Source of the DNA: Deltaproteobacteria bacterium
Lineage (GTDB): Bacteria; Desulfobacterota; DSM-4660; Desulfatiglandales; Desulfatiglandaceae
Reading direction: 5' to 3'
DNA: 60,092 bases
Assembly: GCA_029933075.1 (NCBI GenBank)
Contig: JAOZOW010000004.1
Coordinates: 1 to 60,092 of the forward strand
Shown here: piece after piece, positions 23,891 through 32,024 of the stretch
How the letters are laid out: every line of letters begins with the position of its first letter
Numbering within the stretch: position 1 is the first letter of the stretch
The notes under the pieces: model-generated
The model's database searches: none
The model's input: the letters and a program-made list of their open reading frames with translations, nothing else
What the model was told of the DNA's origin: nothing
Program-made: the position numbers and the translations under genes

Positions 23891-24064
23891 GGGATCTTGA
23901 AGTTGATATGGTTACACAGACACCGCGCACACACGCCGGGTTTCAAAGGCCCCCGATGGCCCCACATCAATAGAAGGCCCGGGAAGAGGCTTGCGGAATC
24001 CCTTCGCCACCAACAGGCAGGTGGAGGAATAGTGGCAACTGAAGGTCTGCTCAAGCACGCCGAT

Positions 24065-24334
24065 CTATCGAATCACAGAGGTGGTATAGGGCAGGAGGGC
24101 CATGTTTCGAGCCCTCTTGATCGCCACAGTCAGTATCCTCTGATGCTTGGCACAATTTCCAGATATTCTTCGAGGGATGATTTTCCCCCTCTCCGTGGTG
24201 AAATACCTGAGGGTTTTTGGGTCTTTGTAGTCGATCACCAGGCTGCTGTCTGCACAAAATCGGCAAATTTTTCTTCGCTGGTAGGTCCTTCTGAATCGAG
24301 GCTTGTCCTTACGAAATGTCTTTTCCACCGCCAT
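24065..24334 (-). CDS. rpsR: 30S ribosomal protein S18 (zinc-type)
   Basis: 89 aa. It starts [16 protein letters not shown] and has a zinc-type CRFC pair (C24, C27) plus GNCAKHQ, so it is the C+ form of S18. The core [20 protein letters not shown] is diagnostic. Its ATG overlaps the rpsF coding end by 26 bp, implying coupled translation. A longer open frame upstream is only the rpsF tail in another frame. Confidence 0.96.
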   Translation of the reverse strand: MAVEKTFRKDKPRFRRTYQRRKICRFCADSSLVIDYKDPKTLRYFTTERGKIIPRRISGNCAKHQRILTVAIKRARNMALLPYTTSVIR

Positions 24335-24752
24335 TTTCACTCTCTCCGGCTTCCCGCCCTTCCATGGTCTGTTCGGAGTCACCGCCCGCAGCAGGCTTTT
24401 GTTCCTCTTCCCTTGCTTCTCCCCCGGCCTTGTCTGCTTCCCGCTTGAGAGCTTCGGGATCCGCCTGATCACTTAGTTTCACGCTCTGGTACTTGAGCAC
24501 CCTTTCGTCCAGCCTGAATTCCCGGTTGAGCTCGGAAACAATTTGCGATCCCCCGCAGTAACGCATGAGCACATAGTATCCCCGGTTGAACTTCTTGACA
24601 TCATAAGCCAAAGGCTTCTTGCCCCATTCGTCCACATTGATCAAGACGCCTTTATGTTTTTCAACAAGGCCAAGAAATTTGTCAACCAGGGCTTTATAAT
24701 CCTCATCTGCCAGGTTTGGGTTGAGAAGAAAAAGGGTTTCGTAATATCGCAT
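24309..24752 (-). CDS. rpsF: 30S ribosomal protein S6
   Basis: 147 aa. The S6 core begins [20 protein letters not shown], with [20 protein letters not shown]. The C-terminal extension of about 45 residues is Glu/Lys/Gly rich ([20 protein letters not shown]), as in some bacteria where S6 is glutamylated or simply extended. First gene of the rpsF-rpsR-DUF2232-rplI-dnaB-hflX operon; S6 and S18 form a heterodimer on the 30S platform. AAAGGAG lies 8 nt before the ATG. Confidence 0.96.
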   Translation of the reverse strand: MRYYETLFLLNPNLADEDYKALVDKFLGLVEKHKGVLINVDEWGKKPLAYDVKKFNRGYYVLMRYCGGSQIVSELNREFRLDERVLKYQSVKLSDQADPEALKREADKAGGEAREEEQKPAAGGDSEQTMEGREAGESENGGGKDIS

Positions 24753-24888
24753 TAGTTAGCTCTCCTTTCGGCCGTACTCCCGTTGAGGGGTCTGTGGTCC
24801 CCCCGCCTGGCCATACCCAGGCCATGAGGGACAAGGAGCTTGATATTTAAAAGTTAATTTGATTAACATCGCTTCCTTAGCTTGTCAA
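24753..24888 (-). promoter_or_regulatory. rpsF promoter and structured mRNA leader
   Basis: A perfect -35 TTGACA lies at 24883-24888; the -10 is ambiguous (GTTAAT or TAATCA, 15-17 nt on). The roughly 100-nt leader contains the hairpin GCCTGG-GTATGG-CCAGGC and GGGG/CCCC pairing close to the ribosome binding site. Autoregulation by the S6:S18 dimer binding such a leader is known in bacteria; I could not verify the conserved motif here. Confidence 0.4.
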
Positions 24889-24970
24889 GGGGTTTCTCCT
24901 ATCTTGCGTTCAACCACGTAAGTTGCTACGATCCTTTCAATTCAGTAGATTGGTGCGGAGAAAGAAAATC

Positions 24971-25759
24971 ATGGAAAACTCGGCCTCATGGCAGAGGGAG
25001 CTGGCCGCCGCAAAGGAGGCTGCAAACGCAGCGGGAAAGATCCTTCTTGGCCGCTTCGGGCATGTGGATCATATCGTAAAAAAGGGGGATATAGACCTGG
25101 TGACCGAGGCGGATATCCAGGCGGAAAAGTCTATACTGGATATCATCGGACAGAGCTTTCCCGAGGATCATATCCTGTCAGAAGAGAAGGGCAGCCATGG
25201 GGAGGACTCCAGGCGTACATGGCTCATCGATCCACTGGACGGCACCACCAACTATGCCCACGGATTTCCTTTTTTTGCCACCTCCATAGCTCTCGAAATT
25301 GATAGAGAGGTTGTGCTCGGGATTGTCTACAATCCCTATACCAGGGAGTTCTTTGAGGCCACTAAGGGGCGGGGGGCATACTTGAACGGCCATCCTATTG
25401 AAGTCTCCACCACGGCAGCATTAAGCGATGCGCTTCTGGGCACAGGTTTTCCCTACGATATTCATGAAAGGCCGGAGGCCGTGATGGACCGCTTCACACG
25501 AATGATTATCAAGGCCCAGGGCGTGCGAAGGCCCGGCTCTGCCGCCATTGATCTCTGTTATGTGGCAGCAGGGAGGCTCGACGGTTTCTGGGAAGAGGGG
25601 CTAAAGCCCTGGGACACTGCTGCAGGGATGATTATTGTGGAAGAAGCCGGGGGAAGAATCACCACGTTCGAGGGAGCACCTTACTCGCCCTATTCAAAGA
25701 GTATCGTTGCCGGCAATCCCCTGATTCACCGCGCCATGCTGGAGATCCTGAAAGAATAA
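24971..25759 (+). CDS. suhB: Inositol monophosphatase family protein (SuhB-like)
   Basis: 262 aa. The metal-binding motifs of the family are present: EEKGS near residue 75, WLIDPLDGTTNYAHGFPFF (about 90-108) and KPWDTAAGMIIVEEAGG (about 220-236). It is a Mg-dependent phosphatase of myo-inositol-1-phosphate or related sugar phosphates; SuhB homologues also take part in rRNA antitermination. ATG at 24971 with GGAG 10 nt upstream is preferred to an upstream in-frame start at 24923 that lacks a site. It is divergent from the rpsF operon and converges with the YggU gene. Confidence 0.92.
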   Translation: MENSASWQRELAAAKEAANAAGKILLGRFGHVDHIVKKGDIDLVTEADIQAEKSILDIIGQSFPEDHILSEEKGSHGEDSRRTWLIDPLDGTTNYAHGFPFFATSIALEIDREVVLGIVYNPYTREFFEATKGRGAYLNGHPIEVSTTAALSDALLGTGFPYDIHERPEAVMDRFTRMIIKAQGVRRPGSAAIDLCYVAAGRLDGFWEEGLKPWDTAAGMIIVEEAGGRITTFEGAPYSPYSKSIVAGNPLIHRAMLEILKE

Positions 25760-25777
25760 AACCCCCTCTTCCCTCCT

Positions 25778-26065
25778 TTACGGCTTTCCCCCTAACCGTC
25801 TCCACATCTCTTCAGGGGCAATCCCTGATATCTGGACCCTTTTCTCTCGAGATCTCTCCCCTGAGAGGATCTCCACCCGGCCCTTGGAAATACCCAGCCT
25901 CCTTGCCAGGAGCTGCTTAAGGGCCTTGTTGGCTTTACCTCCCACGGGAGGGGCCGTGACCTTTACCTTGACGAGCCCCTCCTCGCTGCCCGTGATCTCG
26001 TCTCTGGACGCCCTGGGCTGGACCTTTACACGAACAATAGTGCTCTCATCTGAAATGCCGTCCAC
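25778..26065 (-). CDS. DUF167/YggU family protein
   Basis: 95 aa, typical for the family. The core reads STIVRVKVQPRASRDEITG and ends with the highly conserved APPVGGKANKALKQLLARRL near residue 50. GTG start at 26065, with AAGGAGGAGG 12 nt upstream; the frame is open further upstream but that part has no family similarity and runs into the structured element. The function is unknown across bacteria. The gene usually travels with yggT, which is also here, 500 bp upstream on the same strand. Confidence 0.88.
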   Translation of the reverse strand: MDGISDESTIVRVKVQPRASRDEITGSEEGLVKVKVTAPPVGGKANKALKQLLARRLGISKGRVEILSGERSREKRVQISGIAPEEMWRRLGGKP

Positions 26066-26154
26066 CTCGTAAAGCGCCCTCCTCCTTAGTCTCTGTTTTT
26101 CGCGGCTCCTCGCACCAATTTGCAGGTTAAAATGTTTGCATACCAAGAACACAA

Positions 26155-26446
26155 GGGGCATGGGGTCTTTTCTGAGTGACTATCGGGAGGCCTTCGTCAT
26201 TTCAGCGGGGTTACGGAATGCCTGCCCGCCGGTCAGGCAGGGGGGACCCCCCGGCCCGGTCCTCAAAAAATCTTTCTGGCTCTGTTCGCTTACATAGAGC
26301 AGTGCGTTCGGTTTTTCCGCCACCCCCCAATCCCCGCCGCTTCCTTGAGGACCGGGAACGGGGAGGGGGGAGGCTTTCACCCGTCCGTAACCTCCTGAAA
26401 TGACCAGGCCGGGAGATCTGGAATCGAAGAAAAGATCCCATGCCCC
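26155..26446 (+). ncRNA. Candidate structured RNA or hairpin element of about 290 nt
   Basis: Three nested long-range helices are visible. (1) 26155-26172 pairs with 26429-26446 (18 bp, one G-U). (2) 26196-26217 pairs with 26384-26404 (about 21 bp, one bulged C and one G-U). (3) 26255-26266 pairs with 26345-26356 (12 bp perfect). Local hairpins lie inside, including TGCCTG...CAGGCA (26219-26239) and GCTCT...AGAGC (26279-26300). Both non-Watson-Crick positions are G-U in a plus-strand RNA and A-C in a minus-strand RNA, so the plus strand is favoured. No ORF with a ribosome binding site, T-tract terminator or clear target-site duplication was seen. It fills the gap between yggT and the YggU gene. 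It is not tRNA, tmRNA, RNase P or an obvious SRP RNA. Confidence 0.45.
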
Positions 26447-26584
26447 TGCCAGGATGATCCGGTAAGTATTGCAATGCTACATCTGTTCCGAGAATATGCG
26501 GCTATTTCATTTGGTTATGTTGTCTCTTAAGAATATCTGGCCATAAATTCGTGTGAGGAGCCTTTTTGTTAACTCAATCAGAGG

Positions 26585-26884
26585 TCATCCCAACCGGGCG
26601 GCCAGTTGAAGGAGGCTCTGAATCAAGAAGGCCTGCACAAAAATAATGGCGAGGATCACGAGGATCGGAGAAAAATCAATGCCGCCCATATGCAGAGGCA
26701 GCATGCGCCTGACTCGATAGAGGAGGGGGTCTGTAGCAGAGGAGAGAAATCGTACTATGGGATTATAAGGGTCGGGGTTCACCCAGGAAATGACGGCCCG
26801 AGCGATAATGACCCACATGTAGAGAGTCAGTCCTATATCAAGCACCCTTGCCACAGCGGTCAGAAAATTGGCTATAACAAACAT
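26585..26884 (-). CDS. YggT family membrane protein
   Basis: 99 aa with two hydrophobic segments, IANFLTAVARVLDIGLTLYM and FSPILVILAIIFVQAFLIQS. Between them is the family signature ARAVISWVNPDPYNPIVRFL, followed by DPLLYRVRRMLP. YggT proteins are small inner-membrane proteins linked to osmotic stress, division and photosystem assembly in different lineages. It is downstream of the Rossmann-protein gene, same strand. Confidence 0.92.
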   Translation of the reverse strand: MFVIANFLTAVARVLDIGLTLYMWVIIARAVISWVNPDPYNPIVRFLSSATDPLLYRVRRMLPLHMGGIDFSPILVILAIIFVQAFLIQSLLQLAARLG

Positions 26885-26999
26885 GGGATTTCTCCCTCCT
26901 CTTCAAATAAATTCGGCCCCTTGATGACCCGCCATACCTGTCCAAAATCGATCCCGATCTCAAGAGGCAATCAGGCCGGTATGCCTGCGGCAGGTGGGC

Positions 27000-27695
27000 T
27001 TATCCTGAAACAGGCGTCACTTCCGAGGCCGTCAGGATCCCGTGGCACTTACAGGCCGTACCCAGGAGCCATCTCCTTTCCCCCGCCTCCGCAACCCTCT
27101 TAGCGGCCTTTTTGAGATCCGCCACTTCATAGCCTCCCAGTCCGGGGGCAAGCTGGCGGCTCCTTATCACATGCACGCTGAATCCCGGAATCTCCAGCCG
27201 GCCCAGACGCTCATACAGCGGCATATCCCGCTTCTCACCTGTAACAGTACAACGCTCCGGCTCGGGACAATCATCCGGGCATTTGAAATCGGCATAACTT
27301 ACCAGGAGCGAACCTTCACTACCCGGCCATGTGTTGGGCAACATGCTCTGTGTTGCTTCCGGAACGTCTATCTTTTTTATCTCCATCTCGCCTGCAAGAT
27401 AGCCCTTCAGCCATTCAAAGGCCAGATGAATGGGGATAGCCGGCACTATAATGTTCCCATCGCTCAGCAGATCGAAATTCTCGATAAGATATCTTACGCC
27501 ATCCGCTTCAATCACCTCTACCGGGAGGCCTGCGAGATCGGAAAGCCGGTCAGGGTCTCTGTCCACCGCAAAAAGGGCCCGGGAGGCGTCGGCCAACAGG
27601 CGGGCGGCCCTGGCGCCAAAATGACCGGCCCCTATAATAAAAATCCCCTGCTCAGGCACCTCGTCCCGCTTCAGAAGATGACGGCTGTCAGACAT
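27000..27695 (-). CDS. Rossmann-fold protein with Cys motifs, function unknown
   Basis: 231 aa. The N-terminal TrkA-N-like nucleotide-binding motif IFIIGAGHFGARAARLLAD (about residues 18-36) ends in AVDRDPDRL, suggesting NAD binding. The middle has a cysteine cluster KCPDDCPEPERC near 138-149, and the C-terminus has a CKCHG motif; either could bind Zn or an FeS cluster. No family name is recognised with confidence. It precedes yggT on the same strand and follows rnpB. A redox-sensing or metal-binding dehydrogenase-like regulator is one guess. Confidence 0.65.
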   Translation of the reverse strand: MSDSRHLLKRDEVPEQGIFIIGAGHFGARAARLLADASRALFAVDRDPDRLSDLAGLPVEVIEADGVRYLIENFDLLSDGNIIVPAIPIHLAFEWLKGYLAGEMEIKKIDVPEATQSMLPNTWPGSEGSLLVSYADFKCPDDCPEPERCTVTGEKRDMPLYERLGRLEIPGFSVHVIRSRQLAPGLGGYEVADLKKAAKRVAEAGERRWLLGTACKCHGILTASEVTPVSG

Positions 27696-27751
27696 ATGGC
27701 CCCTGTGTATCGCATTTGGCGCCTAACCGATCCCGGGCGCCTTTGATTATT

Positions 27752-28238
27752 GGGTATGTCGGAGCAGTCCATAAGCCGGGTTCTGTTCCCCGGAGCGGTC
27801 ACCCGCTGCCGGGGCAATGACCATTCATCTAGACTCGATGTTGCCATCGAGTTCAAGCGGCCTACCCGGGAACTCGGGCGGACCACCCTCAAGCGTTCCC
27901 CTATTTGGCCTTGCTCCAGGTGGGGTTTGCCAAGCTCCTGCCGTCACCGGCAGGACTGGTGAGCTCTTACCTCACCCTTTCACCCTTACCCCCGCCGATG
28001 CGAAACACCGGCAGGAGCGGTTTCCTTTCTGTGGCACTTTCCTTCCCGTCACCGGGACTGGGGGTTACCCAGCACCTTGTCCTGCGGAGCCCGGACTTTC
28101 CTCCCCCCGGCACTCAACTTTTAGAAAGGCCCGACTCATACCGACAAACCTTTCAAAAAGGGAAAACCTTGAACTCTCAGCGGCCTTTCCACAAGTTGAG
28201 TGCCGGGCGGCGGCCATTTGTCCTACTCCGACATACCC
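27752..28238 (-). ncRNA. rnpB: RNase P RNA, type A
   Basis: About 487 nt. The 5' and 3' ends pair as P1 (GGGTATGTCGGAGTAG with CTGCTCCGACATACCC). The universal block GAGGAAAGTCCGGGC lies at about 28091-28105 (minus), and the 3' conserved AGATGAATGG and ACAGAACCCGGCTTA are present. An unusually long helix (14 bp perfect, 28107-28120 with 28193-28206, then 8 more bp) extends the P3 region. The first 16 nt overlap the 3' end of the zinc-ribbon CDS. Downstream of the 3' end is GGCGCC...GGCGCC (27720-27743) without a T tract. Confidence 0.95.
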
Positions 28239-28987
28239 GCGTTGCTCTCCGCGGCTACGAACCGAAAGCGTTCATTCTCTCCCCAGTAGATAATCCTGCT
28301 GCAATGGGGACATGTCATCAGCATGTCGCAGCGCTTCAGCTCATTGAACTTCTGGGGTGGGATGCCCATGTGGCAGCTCTGGCATACTCCTCTGACCACG
28401 GGGCTGACGGCAAACCCGCCCTTATGTTTCATCAAGAAATTGTACTTCTCCAATAGGTCCCGGTCAATGGCTTGGCAATAATGTTCTCTTTCCCGCTCAA
28501 GCTCGTCAAGCGTGTTCTGGAAAACCTCCATCTCTTTCTCAATCTTCTTCTCTTCCAGGTCTGCTTCCTTTTCCATAGCCACCCTCTTCTCCCTCAGGAT
28601 GACCGATCTTTTCTCCAGCCTCTCAATCTCCTCCATTAGCTCCAGCACCCTGTCTTCAGATAAAGATTTCTGCGCCCCCAGCTCATCAATCTCTTTCAGC
28701 GCCGCCTGATATTCCTTGTTCGACTTAATGTTGGATAGCTTGATCTTGCTCTTCTCTATCCTGGTCTCAAAATCATCAATGTCCTGCTCAAGCTGCCGTC
28801 TCTTTCGCTTAATTGCCTCAAGTTGATCAGCGCCCTCCCTTTCCTCCTCTGCCACATCCCGGAGGCCATCTTTGAGGGCCCTGATCCTAATAGGGCCCTC
28901 CTCTATCTTTCTCTGCACCTCTCTTATTCGCGTATCACAGTCCTGAAGGTCGATGAGAATCTTCATTTTTGCTTCAAAGGAATTCAA
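28223..28987 (-). CDS. C4-type zinc-ribbon protein with long coiled coil (COG1579-like)
   Basis: 254 aa. Two-thirds is an antiparallel coiled coil (IREVQRKIEEGP through LDELEREREHYC). The C-terminus is a zinc ribbon with CQSCHM and CPHC. The family is often annotated as a predicted nucleic-acid-binding zinc ribbon; its function is unknown. Start chosen at TTG 28987 because GGAGG precedes it by 8 nt; the ATG at 29002 lies within that site. Its last five codons and stop lie inside rnpB. Upstream is the Nif3-like gene in the same direction, an arrangement common in Desulfobacterota. Confidence 0.85.
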   Translation of the reverse strand: MNSFEAKMKILIDLQDCDTRIREVQRKIEEGPIRIRALKDGLRDVAEEEREGADQLEAIKRKRRQLEQDIDDFETRIEKSKIKLSNIKSNKEYQAALKEIDELGAQKSLSEDRVLELMEEIERLEKRSVILREKRVAMEKEADLEEKKIEKEMEVFQNTLDELEREREHYCQAIDRDLLEKYNFLMKHKGGFAVSPVVRGVCQSCHMGIPPQKFNELKRCDMLMTCPHCSRIIYWGENERFRFVAAESNAGMSE

Positions 28988-29043
28988 CGCACACCCCTCC
29001 ATTTAAGCTGCCGTACGGTTTGTTTCTGCTATGCATTGGAATA

Positions 29044-29847
29044 TCAACACTGATCCAGAGGATCGGTCTCCGCTTCATATAACTCCACTTCCACCTCCCA
29101 CCCACGGGATCTGAGCGCATCCCTGAGATGCCCCGCAAACACCTTGAAAGCCACTCGCTCCGTGTGGAAATGCCCGCCGTCTATCAGTGCCAGCCCTATG
29201 GTTCCTGCTTCCAGAGCATGATGATGCCCAATGTCACCGGTGAGCAGAAGATCTGCTCCTTTCTGCCGTGAAAGCGAGATCAGACTGCCCCCTGAGCCGC
29301 CTACCACTGCGACCCGGCGAATGGATGACTTCCCTTCCCCGATTACTCTTATGCTTTCGGCTTCGAGTACCTTTTTCACCTCCCGGGAAAACTCGGACAA
29401 TGGCATTGCCTCCCTCAGATATCCTATCCTTCCCAGGCCCACGCCCTCTTCTTCCTCCCGCTCCTTAAGGACTTCAACCTCCTGAAGGGAAAGTAGATCT
29501 GCCAGGATATCATTAATACCCCCCCTGGCAGCATCCAGATTGGTGTGAGCTGCCATCACTGAAATCCCCGTCCTGATCGCCTGGAAGATGACATTGCCCG
29601 GATATGCGCCTCCTTCCACCCTTTGCAGGGGAGTGAAGATTAGGGGATGATGGGTGAACAGCATTTGCGCGTCCTTGTCTGAAGCGGATTCCAGCGCCTC
29701 CAATGTCGCATCAAGGGCCACACAAATCTTTTTTACTTTCTGGAAGCCGGAGCCCACCTGAAGACCGGGATTATCCCATTGCTCGGCCAGTCTACAAGGT
29801 GCCATCTCTTCCAGGAGGTCCTCGATATCTCTCACCGTTGGAATCAT
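29044..29847 (-). CDS. Nif3-like dinuclear metal centre protein
   Basis: 267 aa. It starts MIPTVRDIEDLLEEMAPCRL, typical of YbgI/Nif3. Metal ligands are seen in LFTHHPLIF (about 62-70), AAHTNLDAARGG (about 98-109), TGDIGHHHALEA and GGHFHTERVA. These hexameric toroids bind two metals; some act as GTP cyclohydrolase-like or hydrolase enzymes, and the true role is unsettled. It precedes the zinc-ribbon gene by 56 bp in the same strand. Length normal; no insertion domain. Confidence 0.92.
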   Translation of the reverse strand: MIPTVRDIEDLLEEMAPCRLAEQWDNPGLQVGSGFQKVKKICVALDATLEALESASDKDAQMLFTHHPLIFTPLQRVEGGAYPGNVIFQAIRTGISVMAAHTNLDAARGGINDILADLLSLQEVEVLKEREEEEGVGLGRIGYLREAMPLSEFSREVKKVLEAESIRVIGEGKSSIRRVAVVGGSGGSLISLSRQKGADLLLTGDIGHHHALEAGTIGLALIDGGHFHTERVAFKVFAGHLRDALRSRGWEVEVELYEAETDPLDQC

Positions 29848-29985
29848 GCCCTATCCCCGTGCCCTCACAAACTCAACAAAAGGAAAGGGCGCACCCTCCT
29901 GCGGTACGCCCCATTTGAGATCCAATTGCTCTTGTACCCAAATTCCCCTGACTTGTACCTCAAAAAAGATACCTCAAATCAGCAC

Positions 29986-30061
29986 TGGTGGGCCCACCTG
30001 GGTTCGAACCAGGGACCTACCGGTTATGAGCCGGTGGCTCTTCCAGCTGAGCTATGGGCCC
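29986..30061 (-). tRNA. tRNA with CAU anticodon (Met or Ile2)
   Basis: 76 nt with encoded CCA. Acceptor GGGCCCA/TGGGCCC, anticodon loop CTCATAA, T-loop GGTTCGAACC. The acceptor is fully paired, so it is not the initiator (which has an unpaired position 1). I cannot decide between elongator Met and lysidine-modified Ile2 from sequence alone. Confidence 0.9.
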
Positions 30062-30089
30062 CCTGCTATCCTCTACTCATACAGAAAAC

Positions 30090-30118
30090 AGGATGCGCAC
30101 CCGGCGAAAAATTGTCAA
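30090..30118 (-). promoter_or_regulatory. Candidate promoter of the CAU tRNA
   Basis: TTGACA (30113-30118), 17-nt spacer, CATCCT (30090-30095) on the minus strand, just behind rpoD. The spacer is GC-rich, as often seen at stable-RNA promoters. Confidence 0.5.
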
Positions 30119-30139
30119 GAAAAATTCAATGACCCCTCC

Positions 30140-31918
30140 TTAATAATTGCCCCCTTCAACAAAACTCTTCAACTTCTTGCTTCTGCTCGGATGCCGGAGT
30201 TTCCTCAGTGCCTTTGCCTCTATCTGCCTGATCCTCTCCCTGGTCACATTAAAATCACGGCCCACTTCCTCTAAGGTATGGTCCGCCTTCTCCCCTATAC
30301 CGAATCTCATCCGCAGCACCTTTTCCTCTCTTGGGGTCAAGGTCCTTAGGACCTTTCTGGTGGCCTCCGCCAGCCCGAAATTGATCACCGCATCCCCGGG
30401 AGAGAGGACCTTTTTGTCCTCGATAAAATCCCCCAGATGACTGTCTTCTTCCTCACCGATAGGAGTCTCAAGGGATATGGGTTCCTTGGCGATCTTTAAC
30501 ACCTTCCTCACCTTCTCCAAAGGGAATTCCATCTTCTCGGCTATCTCCTCCGGGGTAGGCTCGCGACCATGTTCCTGAACCAGATATCGAGACGTCCTTA
30601 TAAGCTTGTTTATGGTTTCGATCATATGGACCGGAATCCGGATAGTCCTGGCCTGATCTGCAATGGCCCTGGTAATGGCCTGCCTGATCCACCACGTGGC
30701 ATAGGTGCTGAATTTGTATCCCCGCTGATATTCAAATTTATCCACAGCTTTCATCAACCCGATATTACCTTCCTGTATAAGGTCGAGGAACTGCAGGCCC
30801 CTGTTGGTATATTTCTTTGCAATGCTTACAACTAACCGCAGGTTGGCCTGTATAAGTTCTGACTTGGCCTGTCTTGCTTTCTCAAGGCTCTCCTCCACCT
30901 TATCCAGCGTTGCCCTGAGCTGCCTGGGCGTCATATTGGTTCGCTCTTTGAGCAGCTTTATGGCCTTCTGGCCCTCCTCCATTCTCGACTTCAGCTCTAC
31001 CAGCTCACCTTTGGTCAGCCCTATTGGAGAAATTATCTTGTCCTCCTTAGCGGACTTTGGAACTTTGGATAGGCATTTTTTCACATAAGTTATGGATTTC
31101 CCCCCCGCCTGCAACATGCAATCGGCGATCTGCTTCTCCGACTCCTCAATCTCATCCACCATGTCGCGCAACCTGCTCACCATCAACTCGAGCTGACGCT
31201 TCTCGAGCTTGAATGAATTGACCAGGGACATGATCTTTTCCTGGTTTCTCTTGATCTGGGAGCCAAGGGTCTTCTTGCGCTTTACGGTACATCGTCTCTT
31301 GGACATCTCCACCCTCTTGCGGCGGGTATCCTCGTAAAGCTTCCTGATTTCATCTATCAGGTTAAGCAGCGACTCCTTCCTCTCACCTATCTGGCTGTAA
31401 TTTGTATCATCGTCATCCAGATCATTGATAACATCCTTGAGTTTTGTTTTCCCTCCTCTGAGCTGTTCACCAAGATCAATGATATGCTCCACGCCCACCC
31501 CGCACCTCAAAAGGGCATCCAGGGCTTTCTTTTCACCCGCCTCTATTCTTTTTGCAATCTCCACCTCACCTTCTCTGGTAAGAAGCGAAATGCAGCCCAT
31601 CTCCTTGAGATACATCTTTACGGGATCGGAAACCCGGGACGTGGTCTCAGGGAGCTCCACCCGGTAACCCTCTTTCTGCTCGGGCTTCTTCTGCCTTTTC
31701 TTCGCCTTCTTGGCCTTTTCGATCTTGTCTTTAGACGCCTCATCGATCACCATGATGTCCAATTCTTCAAACATCATCATCAGGTCATCGACATATTCTT
31801 CATCGGAGATCATCTCATCGGAAAGATCATCGTTCAGCTCTTCGAAGGTGATGTACCCCTTGTCCTTCCCAATATCAATCAGCCGTTTCAAATTGGTAAG
31901 ATCAGTATCCTTGCGCAT
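30140..31918 (-). CDS. rpoD: RNA polymerase primary sigma factor RpoD (sigma-70)
   Basis: 592 aa. Region 1.1 ([20 protein letters not shown]) is followed by region 1.2 ([20 protein letters not shown]), a mid-sized non-conserved region, region 2 ([39 protein letters not shown]), region 3 and region 4.2 ([20 protein letters not shown]). Start is ATG at 31918 because GGGAGGG lies 8 nt upstream; the GTG at 31954 lacks a site. It is the last gene of yqeY-mutS2-dnaG-rpoD. The helix contacting -10/-35 is standard, matching the TTGACA/TATAAT promoters found across this window. Confidence 0.97.
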   Translation of the reverse strand: MRKDTDLTNLKRLIDIGKDKGYITFEELNDDLSDEMISDEEYVDDLMMMFEELDIMVIDEASKDKIEKAKKAKKRQKKPEQKEGYRVELPETTSRVSDPVKMYLKEMGCISLLTREGEVEIAKRIEAGEKKALDALLRCGVGVEHIIDLGEQLRGGKTKLKDVINDLDDDDTNYSQIGERKESLLNLIDEIRKLYEDTRRKRVEMSKRRCTVKRKKTLGSQIKRNQEKIMSLVNSFKLEKRQLELMVSRLRDMVDEIEESEKQIADCMLQAGGKSITYVKKCLSKVPKSAKEDKIISPIGLTKGELVELKSRMEEGQKAIKLLKERTNMTPRQLRATLDKVEESLEKARQAKSELIQANLRLVVSIAKKYTNRGLQFLDLIQEGNIGLMKAVDKFEYQRGYKFSTYATWWIRQAITRAIADQARTIRIPVHMIETINKLIRTSRYLVQEHGREPTPEEIAEKMEFPLEKVRKVLKIAKEPISLETPIGEEEDSHLGDFIEDKKVLSPGDAVINFGLAEATRKVLRTLTPREEKVLRMRFGIGEKADHTLEEVGRDFNVTRERIRQIEAKALRKLRHPSRSKKLKSFVEGGNY

Positions 31919-32024
31919 CAAATTTTCCCTCCCGGAAACTGATTTTTTCTTCACAATAAAATCACGCTACTCCGCACTATGCGAAGGCCTTTCTTCACCA
32001 AGGTCCTCCTATGGTGAATTCCTA

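Noticed and set aside
26065-26161. N-terminal extension of the YggU gene
   Set aside because: The extra 32 codons have no family similarity and enter the structured element; the GTG behind AAGGAGGAGG fits better.
26180-26474. Minus-strand open frames over the structured element
   Set aside because: Low-complexity Pro/Arg/Gly-rich translations without family resemblance; they follow the palindromic DNA rather than a protein pattern.
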